64,000 nucleotides of DNA from contig PHBJ01000005.1 of NCBI GenBank assembly GCA_002840555.1, positions 506,698 through 570,697 on the forward strand. Direction: 5' to 3'. The translations under genes and the position numbers were made by a program. The stretch comes from Deltaproteobacteria bacterium HGW-Deltaproteobacteria-13. GTDB lineage: Bacteria > Desulfobacterota > Syntrophia > Syntrophales > Smithellaceae. This document shows positions 33,101-44,600 of this stretch, piece after piece; within the stretch, counting starts at the first letter, position 1; every line of letters starts with the position of its first letter. Under the pieces are notes generated by a model. It saw nothing but the letters and a program-made list of their open reading frames with translations, did no database searches and was not told the origin of the DNA.

Positions 33101-33889
33101 CTGGTTATTTTACTGAAATACGCTTCCGGCAAACTGCCGTTGGATGATTTCCGCCATGAATTTAAATTCGACAACGGTTTTGTCTCGCCGCTGAATTTTC
33201 TGGATGCCGCTCTGGGAAAAGCGATTGACGAGCTCACCCGCCCGATAGACGCTATCCGTCATCAGGCCAAAACGGTCACTGTAGGAACAACCCGAAAAGA
33301 AACGGTATTGAAAGGCGTCATCTTCGATCTTCTGGAAAGCCTTAATTTCACCGTCAAAGATTTGACTTACAAAAACGTGATGACGATAAGCAGAATCCAG
33401 CCCGTTGTTTTAACCGTGCGCGGGTACACTCTATACGGCATCAATAATCTCGACGCACGGGGCAATCCATCGGAAGATTCGACAATTACCATCGTCAGGA
33501 AGGATGGAATAGCCAGCCGGATGACATCAAGAGCGGAAACCTCCCGGATGCTGATGGGAACAAAAAGAACGATCGTCAGCACAGGCCACATCTACATCGG
33601 CAAGGGCAAAGCGGACGGAGCTTCCATCGTGATTGTCCCGTTAAAAACAGGAAGCGAATTTGTGAGCAATCTGCTTTTACTCCATGTGGAATATAATGAA
33701 CTTCTGCCCATCAACCGGAAGAAAGAAGTTTTAGGTTACCGTTACAATGATATCAGAAATCTGGTCAATGAATACAATGTCGCCTGGGAGGATAATTATC
33801 TGGAAAAAATTCCGCTGGCGGATTTGTTCAGTGAGCCGGTGGAAATTCTGGCCGGACGAATCAAACAATGGGCAACATCGGGGAAATAA
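30161..33889 (+). CDS. Long GlmS-like amidotransferase/SIS-domain protein
   Basis: 1242 residues, twice the normal GlmS length. The glutamine amidotransferase parts are present but spread out: CGFAGLMTF at residue 48 (nucleophile candidate), RGRDSAG near 225 after a helical insertion of about 160 residues, HTRWASVGS near 335, and NGDIDNYPALYN. Two SIS domains follow (VIGHGTAAVAGVAVADALA, IPITQSGTTTDTNRA; then FWAIVGSGPNKAAADEIRIK), with SVASTKAF at the first. The last 280 residues are extra. The Cys is not next to a Met, so a propeptide, or a lost start, must be assumed. It probably makes or hydrolyses an amino sugar phosphate. Confidence 0.75.
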   Translation: MLIARMFNIVKCFWRFLTVCQIFVGRHESRVSGPAIILFPVITSQLNCGFAGLMTFRSDKKAESFDADLKLSELWKKVKISGLKNALNGKIPVEEYLQGPATLQAMEKIMSELKEENKQEILFFETESSKELFSLTEKMKIFLEEEEKILEDNAANFSSADLEIINSRIILFKDIQWSLEKDILDNFAKIVALSGAEKRTAINRAAFRKYRQINLLLNSLNRLEVRGRDSAGLQIVFSLKKEKDIERVLSGLQEKGLYEDYLKRSVQGDLLNGSICVAHHEIDGKKKTTVTFTYKTFSIVGELERNANDLKQTIKTDKIFQYFARLDTTCETALLHTRWASVGSITEENCHPVNNYKPDRTSPLFPFYSQSAANINAILNGDIDNYPALYNALELDKEPIDAKVTTDTKIIPLQIEKYLREGQNLTESFRLAVNDFAGSHAIAMTCDLDPGKFFLALRGSGQSIYVGIGSDQYMFSSELYGLVEVMPRFIKMNGEGGGKNETTGQIFILDHDSSGGLAGIKACTYDGAEIILKDSSVQKAEITTRDIDRGDYPHFFLKEISESASSIKKTLRGKYRITTRKDSSQRVIFNLGANIFPAAVKRGLKQGKIKNIIVIGHGTAAVAGVAVADALAHYLEEKNINITARLASELSGFLLKDNLSDTLIIPITQSGTTTDTNRAVAMARERGAFIISIVNRRQSDITAKSHGVFYTSDGRDIEMSVASTKAFYSQIIAGQVLALFIAQFLETRTDEYIASKLRNLEKAPQLMARVFARRDEIAASVEKTSASKFWAIVGSGPNKAAADEIRIKLSELCYKIISSDIVENKKHIDLSAEPLILVCASGNPGPVMDDIVKEVEIFKAHKASVVVFADEDDNRFNKIADAVIPVPAAPMPLPVILNTMAGHLWGYYAACSINKEAVIFKEFRNSLNLLMVEQVKNNYSFYEKIADIQLHQMINKFDRSFNFHRYEGAFHLLSVRTISDLVILLKYASGKLPLDDFRHEFKFDNGFVSPLNFLDAALGKAIDELTRPIDAIRHQAKTVTVGTTRKETVLKGVIFDLLESLNFTVKDLTYKNVMTISRIQPVVLTVRGYTLYGINNLDARGNPSEDSTITIVRKDGIASRMTSRAETSRMLMGTKRTIVSTGHIYIGKGKADGASIVIVPLKTGSEFVSNLLLLHVEYNELLPINRKKEVLGYRYNDIRNLVNEYNVAWEDNYLEKIPLADLFSEPVEILAGRIKQWATSGK

Positions 33890-33956
33890 ATTTCCCCCGC
33901 AAATGTGAAAATACATACGTGAATTTTTAGACAATATAATACATATAAAATTTTAA

Positions 33957-35567
<1,611 letters not shown>

Positions 35568-35596
35568 GCCTTCGTCAGGGTTTAAGAGAAAAACAA

Positions 35597-35633
35597 AACA
35601 GCGCCCTGTTTTTTTACCGGGCGCTGTTTCGTT
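35597..35633 (+). terminator. Rho-independent terminator after pyrG
   Basis: ACAGCGCCC and GGGCGCTGT form a perfect nine-base stem around a T-rich loop, then TTCGTT. It lies between converging pyrG and the DUF1554 lipoprotein gene and may serve both. Confidence 0.8.
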
Positions 35634-35646
35634 AATATTTTACGAT

Positions 35647-36831
35647 TTAATCTTCAAAGCAATAGAGCGCGTATAAATTATTACAAGACCAGGAAGTCCA
35701 GTTTGTCCAGTTCCCATCTGAGATGGTTGCCTTACCGGCTTGCCCCTGTGAGCCACTAGTATCATCTGTCCAATTAGAACAATTATTAACCAATCCCACG
35801 CCATGATCGTCCGTTCCCGTCCATACGTTATAGTATTGTGTACTGATATAAGCGCCGGTTTCCGTTTGACTAATGGCAGTAAAAAGAGCGGTGCTTCCCG
35901 AAGCAATAAGGGCGGCCTTGTTATCCGCCACTTTTACGCCGTCAAGCCTGTGCCAGGGGCCATTTGAGGTTAGATGATCTATAGCATTAACAGCCGGCGA
36001 ACTTGTGGATAGCCAGGCTTTGAAATTTGCGGCGTTGGCAATTCCTGCCGTAGTTGCGCGTGATACGCAGATTGCATCGGCGCCTGAAAGACCGCCTAAA
36101 TTACCGTTATGGGTCGTCGAGGTCACAAACACTTTCTTAGATGAGGCCGGGGCGGTTATACTCGGAAGAGGCCCTCCGGTGCCGGTCTGAAAACAGAGTA
36201 ATCGAATCGCGCCGCTGCAGGAAATCCCACCGTCGTCAGTCCACCCGCTTGAGGCTCCCTGCGTAGAACCGTATCCCGCGGAGGCACCGACCGTACCGTC
36301 GGTCCAATTATTGCAATTCAAGCCGCCATAGGTCCCATCAATATCCGTACCGGTATAAAAAAGGTTTGCAATAAGCGCTCCGTTTTCATCGTATCGAACA
36401 GGCGTAAAAACTTGATTGTTATTTATTAATTTATCTATCGTATCGGCAAAAGGATTGCCGTCCGTGCGTATCCAGGGACCGGCAGCCGTCGGCAGCGTAA
36501 TCTGCCCGCAGTTATCAGAGACCGTATGACCGTCATATCCCTGAATATGGCAATACGCATCGGTAGTGTTGTCAGAAAGCCAGGCTTTGTATGTGCCCGA
36601 AAGGCCCGCGGCAGTAGCCCTTGCCTGACAAACAGCATCTCCGGCGGCAATACCGGTGTTTCCGCCCGCATCTGTCCAGGAGCTAAGGTTACCGGTACCT
36701 GCTACCGAGGTCGCAAATACTTTTAATGGCGCCACAGGCGTCGGCTCGTCATTTGTGCCGCCGCAGGAAACCAAATTAAAACATAACAAGGTGAATATTA
36801 AGCCAATTGATGAAATTTTTCTTTTGTTCAT
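35647..36831 (-). CDS. Lipoprotein with two DUF1554 domains
   Basis: 394 residues. Signal with lipobox (FNLVSC, then GGTND). Two tandem domains of about 170 residues follow: one starts KVFATSVAGTGNLSSW and ends IRLLCFQT, and the other starts KKVFVTSTTHNGNLGG and ends LYALYCFED. Each has the pattern ADAVC/DAIC-x-x-RA-x-x-AG, KAWLS, GPW-x-R-x-D, NCNNWTD, typical of DUF1554 (C-type-lectin-like) surface proteins. Probably exposed on the outer membrane. It is flanked on both sides by copies of the pyrG 3' end. Confidence 0.75.
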   Translation of the reverse strand: MNKRKISSIGLIFTLLCFNLVSCGGTNDEPTPVAPLKVFATSVAGTGNLSSWTDAGGNTGIAAGDAVCQARATAAGLSGTYKAWLSDNTTDAYCHIQGYDGHTVSDNCGQITLPTAAGPWIRTDGNPFADTIDKLINNNQVFTPVRYDENGALIANLFYTGTDIDGTYGGLNCNNWTDGTVGASAGYGSTQGASSGWTDDGGISCSGAIRLLCFQTGTGGPLPSITAPASSKKVFVTSTTHNGNLGGLSGADAICVSRATTAGIANAANFKAWLSTSSPAVNAIDHLTSNGPWHRLDGVKVADNKAALIASGSTALFTAISQTETGAYISTQYYNVWTGTDDHGVGLVNNCSNWTDDTSGSQGQAGKATISDGNWTNWTSWSCNNLYALYCFED

Positions 36832-36912
36832 AATTTCCCTCCTTCTTATGCATGCATAGATGGATTTTGTTGTAACTTATCAAATTAATTGCAATTGTTA
36901 AAGAATTATTTA

Positions 36913-36964
36913 CTCACCCGCTTTTTAGCAGATTCATTGAAACGGCGCGAAACAGGCTCAAAGA
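36913..36964 (+). pseudogene. Degenerate second copy of the pyrG 3' end
   Basis: CTCACCCGCTTTTT, GCAGATT-ATTGAA and CGGC-AAA strings match pyrG 35512-35563 at roughly four-fifths of positions. In frame it would read HPLFSRFIET against [10 protein letters not shown]. Together with the true pyrG end it brackets the DUF1554 gene as a direct repeat 1.4 kb apart. Confidence 0.7.
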
Positions 36965-36984
36965 CGGATGGGATAGAGCAAACG

Positions 36985-38706
36985 CTAATTAATCAGATCA
37001 AGAGTCATGACATCAGAAAAGAATTGGTAACCGTTACGCCCCTGTGTTTTTACAGAATACATGGCCATGTCAGACTTTTTCAGTAAAGTTTCGATGTCCT
37101 GGCAGTCATCGGGATACACGGCAATGCCGATGCTGGCGTTGGAAGTAATGTGATGATCAGACAAGAGAAACGGTTTCTGAAAAGCTTTTAAGATAATTTT
37201 TGCAATTCGAGTAACATCTTCAATCCGTTCAATATCCGACAACAGGACTATAAATTCATCGCCCCCCAGCCGGGCGACAGTATCGTTATGCCGTAAAATA
37301 CCCGTCAGGCGATCGCCAACTTCTTGAAGCAGCCGGTCGCCAACCATGTGCCCCAAAGTGTCATTGATCTCTTTAAAGTGATCCAGATCAAGCATCATGA
37401 CCGCCAGCTTATTCTTGCTGCGTCTGGATTGGGCAAGAGCAATGTCAAGGCGGTCCATAAATAACATCCGGTTAGGCAATCCGGTCAGGGCGTCATGACT
37501 GGCCATGTGGGTAAGCTGTTGATCTATCTCTTTGCGCTCAGTGATGTCGCGTATAATGCCTTTAAACCCCGTGGCATTGCCTGATAAATCTTTTTGCAGC
37601 GATACGGATACTTCAATATATATTTTAGTGCCGTCCTTTTTTATGATCTGCCAATCGAATTCTTTGGCGGGATTTCCTGTTTGATAAATTTTATTAAACG
37701 CCTGAAAGACCTGCTTTGCGGTTTGTTCACTTGTGAACCTGCGGTAGTTCATACCCATCAATTCTTCTTTGGAGTACCCGATGAGCTGGCTCACGGAATC
37801 GTTATAAAAGGTGAAATTACCGGCAAGATCAATCTCAAAATATCCCTCCTGAATGTTTTCAATAATGCTTCTGTATCTTTCTTCACTCTGGCGAAGCGCT
37901 TCTTCCGTCCACTTACGCTCGGTGATGTCACGGAGATTAACAATGACCGTATCATCTATATCATCCTGTTTCAGATTGGTTGCCATGCTTTCGAAAGTAT
38001 GCCAGCTTCCATCAATATGACGAATACGGATTTCAACCTTCTGAACAGGGGCATTTTTATCTTTAATCAATGTATTTAATGTATCGATTGCAACATTCCG
38101 GTCATCAGGATGAATATTATCCAATACATGTTTGCCAATCCTTTCTTCAACTTTTAATCCCAGAACTTCCTCGATGGCAGGGTTTTCATAGGTGATCATT
38201 TTTTCCCGGTTCACGAGAACGATAATATCTGAGGCTTTCTCCGTAAAAGCGCGAAACAGACGTTCTTCGTTGCGTATCTTTTCCTCCATGCGCTTGCGCT
38301 CGGTAATGTCCATAAAGCTGCCCAGCGCGGCTCGTTCTCCTCTGTATTCTATGGACGTAACGGTCTCCAAAACCCAGATTATCTCTTTATTTTTTTTGAC
38401 AAATCTGTATTCGTAAGGCTCACAATTTTCTATCTTTAAACACGTTATCGCCTTGGTTCTGACCATTTCTCTGTCATCCGGATAAATATAGTCAAGCGAA
38501 GGCGTACTGATAAGCTCCGTGTCCGTATAACCGGTCACTTTCTGATAAAGCTCACTGACGTAGACAAACTTGCCATGCTGCACGATATAGATTGCGACGC
38601 CGGCGTTTGCTATAATATCTTCCGAGAGATGGTATCGATCGTCTTGAGAAAATTTCATCTTGTGATAGGATTTATTTTCGGATTCCGGTTCTGTTGCCAT
38701 TTTCAT
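36985..38706 (-). CDS. Three-PAS GGDEF diguanylate cyclase
   Basis: 573 residues, no membrane segment. Three PAS domains, at roughly residues 30-140, 150-265 and 275-395, each end in the PAC-type DITERK motif. A GGDEF domain follows with DALTGLPNR, LDLDHFKEINDTLGH and the intact active-site loop RLGGDEF. No EAL domain and no RxxD inhibitory site that I can identify. It makes cyclic di-GMP in response to a cytosolic signal. Start at 38706 or the Met two codons later. Confidence 0.9.
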   Translation of the reverse strand: MKMATEPESENKSYHKMKFSQDDRYHLSEDIIANAGVAIYIVQHGKFVYVSELYQKVTGYTDTELISTPSLDYIYPDDREMVRTKAITCLKIENCEPYEYRFVKKNKEIIWVLETVTSIEYRGERAALGSFMDITERKRMEEKIRNEERLFRAFTEKASDIIVLVNREKMITYENPAIEEVLGLKVEERIGKHVLDNIHPDDRNVAIDTLNTLIKDKNAPVQKVEIRIRHIDGSWHTFESMATNLKQDDIDDTVIVNLRDITERKWTEEALRQSEERYRSIIENIQEGYFEIDLAGNFTFYNDSVSQLIGYSKEELMGMNYRRFTSEQTAKQVFQAFNKIYQTGNPAKEFDWQIIKKDGTKIYIEVSVSLQKDLSGNATGFKGIIRDITERKEIDQQLTHMASHDALTGLPNRMLFMDRLDIALAQSRRSKNKLAVMMLDLDHFKEINDTLGHMVGDRLLQEVGDRLTGILRHNDTVARLGGDEFIVLLSDIERIEDVTRIAKIILKAFQKPFLLSDHHITSNASIGIAVYPDDCQDIETLLKKSDMAMYSVKTQGRNGYQFFSDVMTLDLIN

Positions 38707-39039
38707 TCAAACTCTGTTGATTTCCATTAAAAGACACTGAAATTATGCTCTCTTCATTCAATTAAATATTTTTTTAATTTGAATTTTTACAGAAATGCAA
38801 TGAAAATTTATTTCCTAGAAGTATGAAGTCTTCGTTTATATGAAGGAAACACCTTGTGTCAAGAAATATTTTTAAGGGACTGGGGCGTTAATTTTACTGT
38901 TTTAGAAGAGATTAATATTGATTTTATAGCCAAACAGACACGGCGATATGGAACTATAACCATCCAGTTTGTGCTTGACAGCCTTTAATAATTGGGCTAA
39001 ACAACGCCACTGTATAAAAACAATTTCAGGAGGATACCT
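38707..39039 (+). promoter_or_regulatory. Intergenic region with rpsT promoter
   Basis: In this 333-base gap TTGACA (38975-38980), a 17-base spacer and TAAACA (38998-39003) form a strong promoter 37 bases before the rpsT start. The rest, upstream of the PAS-GGDEF gene, is AT-rich with no other feature seen. Confidence 0.6.
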
Positions 39040-39303
39040 TTGGCAACACATAAATCAGCAGAAAAACGTGACCGGCAGAGTAAAAAACACCGTACGCGCA
39101 ATATTGCCGCCAAGTCCGCGATCAAAACAAAAATAAAATCAGTACTTGCCAGTGTCGACAGCAAAAACAAAGAAAATTCTATCCATGCGTTAAAAACTGT
39201 TACTCCCGCTCTGGCCAAAGCAGCATCGAAGGGCGTAATTCATAAAAAAAATGCTTCCCGCAAAATTTCACGACTGACTAAAAAAGTAAACGCTCTTAAA
39301 TAA
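39040..39303 (+). CDS. rpsT: Ribosomal protein S20
   Basis: 87 residues from a TTG start, six bases after AGGAGG. The N-terminus ATHKSAEKRDRQSKKHRTRN and the lysine-rich body (IKTKIKSVL, KGVIHKKNASRKISRLTKKV) are those of S20, a 16S-rRNA-binding protein of the small subunit. TTG starts are frequent for rpsT. It stands alone with its own promoter and terminator. Confidence 0.95.
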   Translation: MATHKSAEKRDRQSKKHRTRNIAAKSAIKTKIKSVLASVDSKNKENSIHALKTVTPALAKAASKGVIHKKNASRKISRLTKKVNALK

Positions 39304-39317
39304 TAAAAACATCCATG

Positions 39318-39346
39318 GCGGCCGGCTTCAAAACCGGCCGCTTTCG
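39318..39346 (+). terminator. Rho-independent terminator after rpsT
   Basis: GCGGCCGG and CCGGCCGC pair perfectly around CTTCAAAA and are followed by TTTCGTTTA. Confidence 0.85.
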
Positions 39347-39441
39347 TTTATTTTCTGCAATCCTTTAAACTTTCCCTATCTTTATGTTTGCTTTGTCTTG
39401 AATAATTATTTAAAAATAATGTCACGCGCAGGTTGATTATA

Positions 39442-40197
39442 ATGAAAGTAAACAAATATAAAGTTAATAAACCTTTACCGGATCATGATCCATCTTACGG
39501 CGATTTAATCGTTGACATTGGCCGTCTGTTTGTAAATAGACCCTACAAAGCGGAAACGCTTGAATCCCCGGGCAAAGAAAAGCTGGTTGTCAATTTATCG
39601 GCTTTTGATTGCACGACTTTCGTCGAAACGGTTCTTGCCCTCGTCAGATGCGCCTCTACCGGGAGAATTTCACGCGATCAATTCAGGAAAAACTTAAAAT
39701 TAATCCGTTATCGTCAGGGGAAAATGGATGGTTATTCTTCCCGGCTGCATTACTTTAGCGATTGGCTGCGCGATAATGAGAACAAAAATATATTAACTGA
39801 CGTGTCGAGAAGTCTTGGCGGAAAACCTCAACGCAAAAAGATTCATTTCATGACGGCTCATCGCGAATCATATTCCGCCCTGGGAAAAGAAGCGCAGTTT
39901 GCCAAAATGTCAGTGATAGAAAAAAATCTTTCCCGCAAAATTTTCCATATCATTGAAAAAGATAATATGAACGCGCAAAAAGCAAAAATCCATGACGGCG
40001 ATATCATCGCTTTTGCCACGAATCAGGAAGGACTGGATGTGGCGCATGTCGGGTTTGCCTTGTGGCAGGGGAAAAGCCTGCGGCTCCTTCACGCTTCCAG
40101 CGAAGAAGGCGCTGTGGTCATCTCGAAAAAAACACTGGCGGCTTATCTGAAATCCGGCAGGAAATTCACCGGCATCATCGTCGCTCGTTTCTTATAA
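39442..40197 (+). CDS. DUF1460 (amidase-like, NlpC/P60-related) protein
   Basis: 251 residues from the ATG at 39442; the TTG at 39433 is a weaker start. It has FDCTTFVETVLALVR with the catalytic Cys, RLHYFSDWL and a later VAHVGFALW with the likely catalytic His. Those match DUF1460 proteins, relatives of NlpC/P60 amidases acting on peptidoglycan peptides. No signal peptide is visible, unlike many homologues, so it may be cytosolic. Confidence 0.75.
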   Translation: MKVNKYKVNKPLPDHDPSYGDLIVDIGRLFVNRPYKAETLESPGKEKLVVNLSAFDCTTFVETVLALVRCASTGRISRDQFRKNLKLIRYRQGKMDGYSSRLHYFSDWLRDNENKNILTDVSRSLGGKPQRKKIHFMTAHRESYSALGKEAQFAKMSVIEKNLSRKIFHIIEKDNMNAQKAKIHDGDIIAFATNQEGLDVAHVGFALWQGKSLRLLHASSEEGAVVISKKTLAAYLKSGRKFTGIIVARFL

Positions 40198-40222
40198 TAC
40201 CTTTTCAGAATAAAAAAGGTAT
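40196..40222. terminator. Short hairpin between converging genes
   Basis: ATACCTTTT and AAAAAGGTAT pair around CAGAAT. A- and T-runs inside the stem could support bidirectional termination of the DUF1460 and efflux transcripts. Confidence 0.4.
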
Positions 40223-40269
40223 GCCCTTTGCTGACATCCGATATTTATCGTAAAGAAAATCATCAGACG

Positions 40270-41688
40270 CTATTCGTCTTTACCCCCGCCCAGTGTTTTA
40301 TAGAGAGTGATTAAATTGTTAATCTGAGCGAAACGCAGCATGATCATACCCTGCTGTGCGCCATACAGGGAACGCTGCGCGTCCAGGACGGAAAGATAAC
40401 TGTCTATTCCCTTTGTATAACGCGCCTCGGACAGTCTGTAAGTTTCCTCAAGAGCGCCAAGCAGTGATCGTTGCGCAGCGATTCGCTGCTTGACCATGCT
40501 TTTTTCGGCAAGCGCGTCGGCCACTTCCCGGAAAGCCGTCTGAATGGCTTTTTCATACTGGGCTACGGAGATTTCCTTTTCTACCTGGGTTACACGATAG
40601 GCCGACCAGGTGCGTGCGTCAAAAATCGGCACGACTATCTGCGGGGCAAAGCTCCATGCCAGGGAGCCGGATTTAAACAGGCCGGATAACTCGGCGCTGG
40701 CGGTGCCGGCGGAACCGGTCAGAGCAATCCGCGGGAAAAAAGCCGCACGGGCGGCGCCGATATTGGCGTAGGCTGCTTTGAGGCGATGCTCCGCGGCCAG
40801 CACGTCCGGACGTTGTAAAAGCGGTTCCGAGGACAGGTCCGGTGAAATATCTTTGGGCAAGCTGACGCTTCCGAAATCCTGAGGCAATAATTCCTGCCCG
40901 ACAGGAGAACCGGTCAAAAGATTCAAGCCGTTTTCATCCTGTGCAACCACTTGAGTGTAAAGGGCCACATCTCCCCTGGCCATATCGGCCTGAGTTTGCG
41001 CCCGCTTAAGGTCCAACTCGGATGCCATACCCGCATCATAACGTTTCCGAATCAGGTCATAAGTGGTTTCCTGAACCTTCAGCGTGGAGGACGCCACCTG
41101 GAGGGCCTCTCTATCCGCGGCCAGCGCCAGATAAGCCTGAGCCACGGTGGACACCAACAGAGTCCTTGCGCTGCGCAGAGCCTGATCCGTAGCCAGATAT
41201 TCTTCCAGGGCATTATCCTTCAAGCTGCGAATGCGGCCGAAAAAGTCTATTTCCCAGGAAGCGATGCCCATATTGACATCATATCTTTCAGAGGTCAGTT
41301 CCGTACCTGTGGCTGAAAGGTCGGCCGGGACATGCTGTTTGTTCCAGCTTCCGGCGGCATTGACCGATGGCAAAAGTTCGGCTCGCGAAATGCCGTAATA
41401 GGCCTTTGCTCTTTCGACATTTAAGGCGGCCACACGCAGATCCCGATTGTTCGTCAGCGCGGTTTCAATGATTTTTCTAAGGCGCGTATCGGTAATGAAT
41501 TCCCGCCAAACCAGTGACGATGTCGGCGGCGTTGATTCATCGGCATCTCCTGCAACATAGATGTAGGCCTTACCGGCCGGCCACTTTGACGGCACAGGGG
41601 ACGCAGGCCGCGTATATTGGGGCGCCATTGTGCAACCGGCCGTAAGAAAAATCATTATAATCAATAGAAGAAACAACTTTCTTTTCAT
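40270..41688 (-). CDS. RND efflux outer-membrane factor (lipoprotein)
   Basis: 472 residues. The signal ends in a lipobox (FLTAGC) and is followed by the TolC/OprM pattern (YTRPASPVPSKW, RDLRVAALNVERAKAYYG, RYDAGMASELDLKRAQ, LLQRPDVLAAEHRLKAAYAN, YTKGIDSYLSVLDAQR). It is the outer-membrane channel of the tripartite pump. The RND gene ends two bases upstream of its start. Last gene of the efflux operon. Confidence 0.9.
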   Translation of the reverse strand: MKRKLFLLLIIMIFLTAGCTMAPQYTRPASPVPSKWPAGKAYIYVAGDADESTPPTSSLVWREFITDTRLRKIIETALTNNRDLRVAALNVERAKAYYGISRAELLPSVNAAGSWNKQHVPADLSATGTELTSERYDVNMGIASWEIDFFGRIRSLKDNALEEYLATDQALRSARTLLVSTVAQAYLALAADREALQVASSTLKVQETTYDLIRKRYDAGMASELDLKRAQTQADMARGDVALYTQVVAQDENGLNLLTGSPVGQELLPQDFGSVSLPKDISPDLSSEPLLQRPDVLAAEHRLKAAYANIGAARAAFFPRIALTGSAGTASAELSGLFKSGSLAWSFAPQIVVPIFDARTWSAYRVTQVEKEISVAQYEKAIQTAFREVADALAEKSMVKQRIAAQRSLLGALEETYRLSEARYTKGIDSYLSVLDAQRSLYGAQQGMIMLRFAQINNLITLYKTLGGGKDE

Positions 41689-41689
41689 A

Positions 41690-44600
41690 TCATTTTACCT
41701 CTGATGGATTCGCGATTTCAGATTGCTTCTTCTGCTTTCTGCCGAAGATCCTTTCAATTAAAACATAAAACAACGGTGTAAATATAACCACCAGTATCGT
41801 TGCTGTGACCATGCCGCCCAGCACGCTGGTACCGATGGCATTCTGGGCGCCCGCGCCCGCGCCGGTTGCTATAACCAGGGGCAGCACGCCGAAACCGAAA
41901 GCCAGAGATGTCATGACAATAGGACGGAAACGCAGTTTCACTCCCTGCAATGTGGCGTCAATGAGGCCCATCCCCTTCTCCAAGCCGGCTTTGGCAAACT
42001 GCACGATAAGAATAGCGTTCTTGGTGGTCAGGCCAAGGGTTGTGAGCAGACCGATCTGGAAATAAACGTCATTAGCCAGGCCTCTCGCACTTGAAGCAAT
42101 AATACCGCCGATAACTCCCAGCGGCAGCACCAGCAGAACAGATATGGGGATCGTCCAGCTTTCATAAAGCGCGGCCAGGCAAAGGAAAATCACAAAAACC
42201 GAGAATGCGTATAAAAGCGGAGCCTGTGAACTGGCAACACGTTCCTGATAGGAAAGACCGGTCCAGTCATAGCCGATACCCCGCGGCAATTTTGCGACAA
42301 GTTCTTCCATCGCCTTCATGGCTTCGCCGGAACTTCTTCCACTGGCAGCCTCCCCCCAGATATTCAGAGAAGGAAATCCATTAAAACGCTCCAACCTTGG
42401 CGATCCCGATGTCCAGCGGCCGGATGCAAAAGAGGAAAAAGGCACCATCGTTCCCGACATATTACGGACGTAAATTTTTTCCAGATCTTTAGGCAGCATG
42501 CGATAAGGAGCGTCCGCCTGAACAAAAACACGCTTTACAGACCCGCTTCTTACGAAGTCGTTGACATAAGCACTGCCGAATGCGGCTGAAATCGTCTGGT
42601 GAATTGATGAGATGGGGATGCCCAAAGCGCCGGCCTTTTCCCAGTCCACATCAATTTTATATTCAGAAACGTCTTCCATGCCATTCGGGCGGACAGATGT
42701 AATCCGGGGATCTTTTGATGCCATTCCCAAAAGCTGGTTCTGGGCCTGGAGCAGGGCCTGATGTCCAAGGTCGCCCCGGTCCAGAAGTTCGAAGTCCATT
42801 CCCTTGGCCATACCCAATTCCGAGACGGCAGGCGGGGGAAAAGCGAAGACCATGGCTTCCCGGATACCCGAAAGAGCCATCATGGCTCGTCCGGCAATGG
42901 CTTTGACCTTGAGATCAGCGCGATTCCTCAACTTCCAGTCTTTTAACTTGATGAACACCATGCCGTTGTTCTGCGCCCGGCCGGAAAATCCCATGCCGGT
43001 CAGGGTTAAGGTGTCTTCCACCGCTTCTTTTTCATTATTCTGGAAATAATGTTCGATTTTTTTTGTCACCGCCTTCGTCTGTTCCAGCGTGGACCCTTTA
43101 GGCATCAGAACCTGAGCCAGCAGAATTCCCTGATCTTCGTCAGGCAGATAAGCGGTGGGCATGCGCAAATATAAAAATCCCATGGCCGCGACGATGACCA
43201 GGAAAACGATGAGGTAGCGTTTTTGTCTGGTCAGGGAATGGCCGACCATATCTACATATTTTTTTCTCAGGCCGAAAAACGCACGATCAAACCAAATAAA
43301 AAAAGGACGCAAAAGGGGATGCGCGCTTTCCGCTGGCTCGTGTCCGGCTTTAACCGGTTTGAGCAGCGATGCGCAAAGCACCGGTGTCAGAATCAAGGCG
43401 ACAACCACCGAGAGCAGCATAGCGGAAATGATCGTTATGGAGAACTGACGGTAAATGACTCCTGTTGAACCCGGGAAAAATGCCATGGGGCCGAACACGG
43501 CGGAGAGGACCAATCCAATGCCGATCAGAGCGCTGGTAATCTGCTCCATGGATTTGGCGGTAGCCTCTTTTGGAGAGAGGCCTTCCTCCGCCATGATGCG
43601 TTCAACGTTTTCCACCACAACAATGGCGTCATCCACCAGAAGACCGATAGCCAGCACCATGGCGAACATGGTGAGCATGTTGATGGAGTAGCCGAACAAA
43701 CCCAGTATGCCGAATGTTCCCAGCAAAACAACCGGTACGGCGATGGTCGGAACCAGGGTGGCCCGTATATTGCCCAGAAAGAGCCACATGACCAGGAAAA
43801 CGAGTAGAATAGCCTCAAAAAGAGTTTTTACCACTTCGCCAATCGCCACTTTAATGAATGGGGTTGTGTCATAGGGGTAGACGACTTTCAGTCCCTGCGG
43901 GAAGAATTTGCTCAACTCCGCCAATTTGGCTTTGACGTTATCCGCTGTGTCCAGGGCGTTGGCGCCCGCCGCCTGCCGGATAGCCAGACCGGTTGCCGGT
44001 TTACCGTTGATTTCTGCCTGGATATCGTAAACTTCTGTCCCCAGTTCCGTCCGGCCGATATCGCGAATCCGGATTGTGGAACCGTCAGGATTCGTGCGGA
44101 CAGGAATGGCGGCAAATTCTTCCGGGGTTTTCAGCATATTCTGAACGACAATGGAAGCGTTAAGACGCTGTCCTTCCTGAGCCGGTGCACCGCCTAACTG
44201 ACCGGCGGAAACTTCCACATTGTAAGATCTCAACGCTGTGATGATATCATCGATCGTTAAGCGGTAACTGGTCAGCTTGTCAGGATTAAGCCATACGCGC
44301 ATGGCATACCCGCTGCCGAAAATATTCACTTCGCCCACGCCCGGCACCCTTGCCAGAATTTTTTCCAGATTGGATTTTGCATAGTCCTGCAGGTCGTTTC
44401 TGTCCATACTGCCGTCTTCCGAAACCAGCCCCACGATCAGTAGATAATTGCGGGTGGATTTGCTGACGGTGATGCCTCCATTTCTCACGGTATCGGGAAG
44501 ACTTGTCATGGCGAGCTGCAGCTTGTTCTGTACCTGAGACCAGGCATCTTCCGGATTGGTTCCGGCCTGGAAAGTCAGTTCGATGCGAGATGATCCCGCC

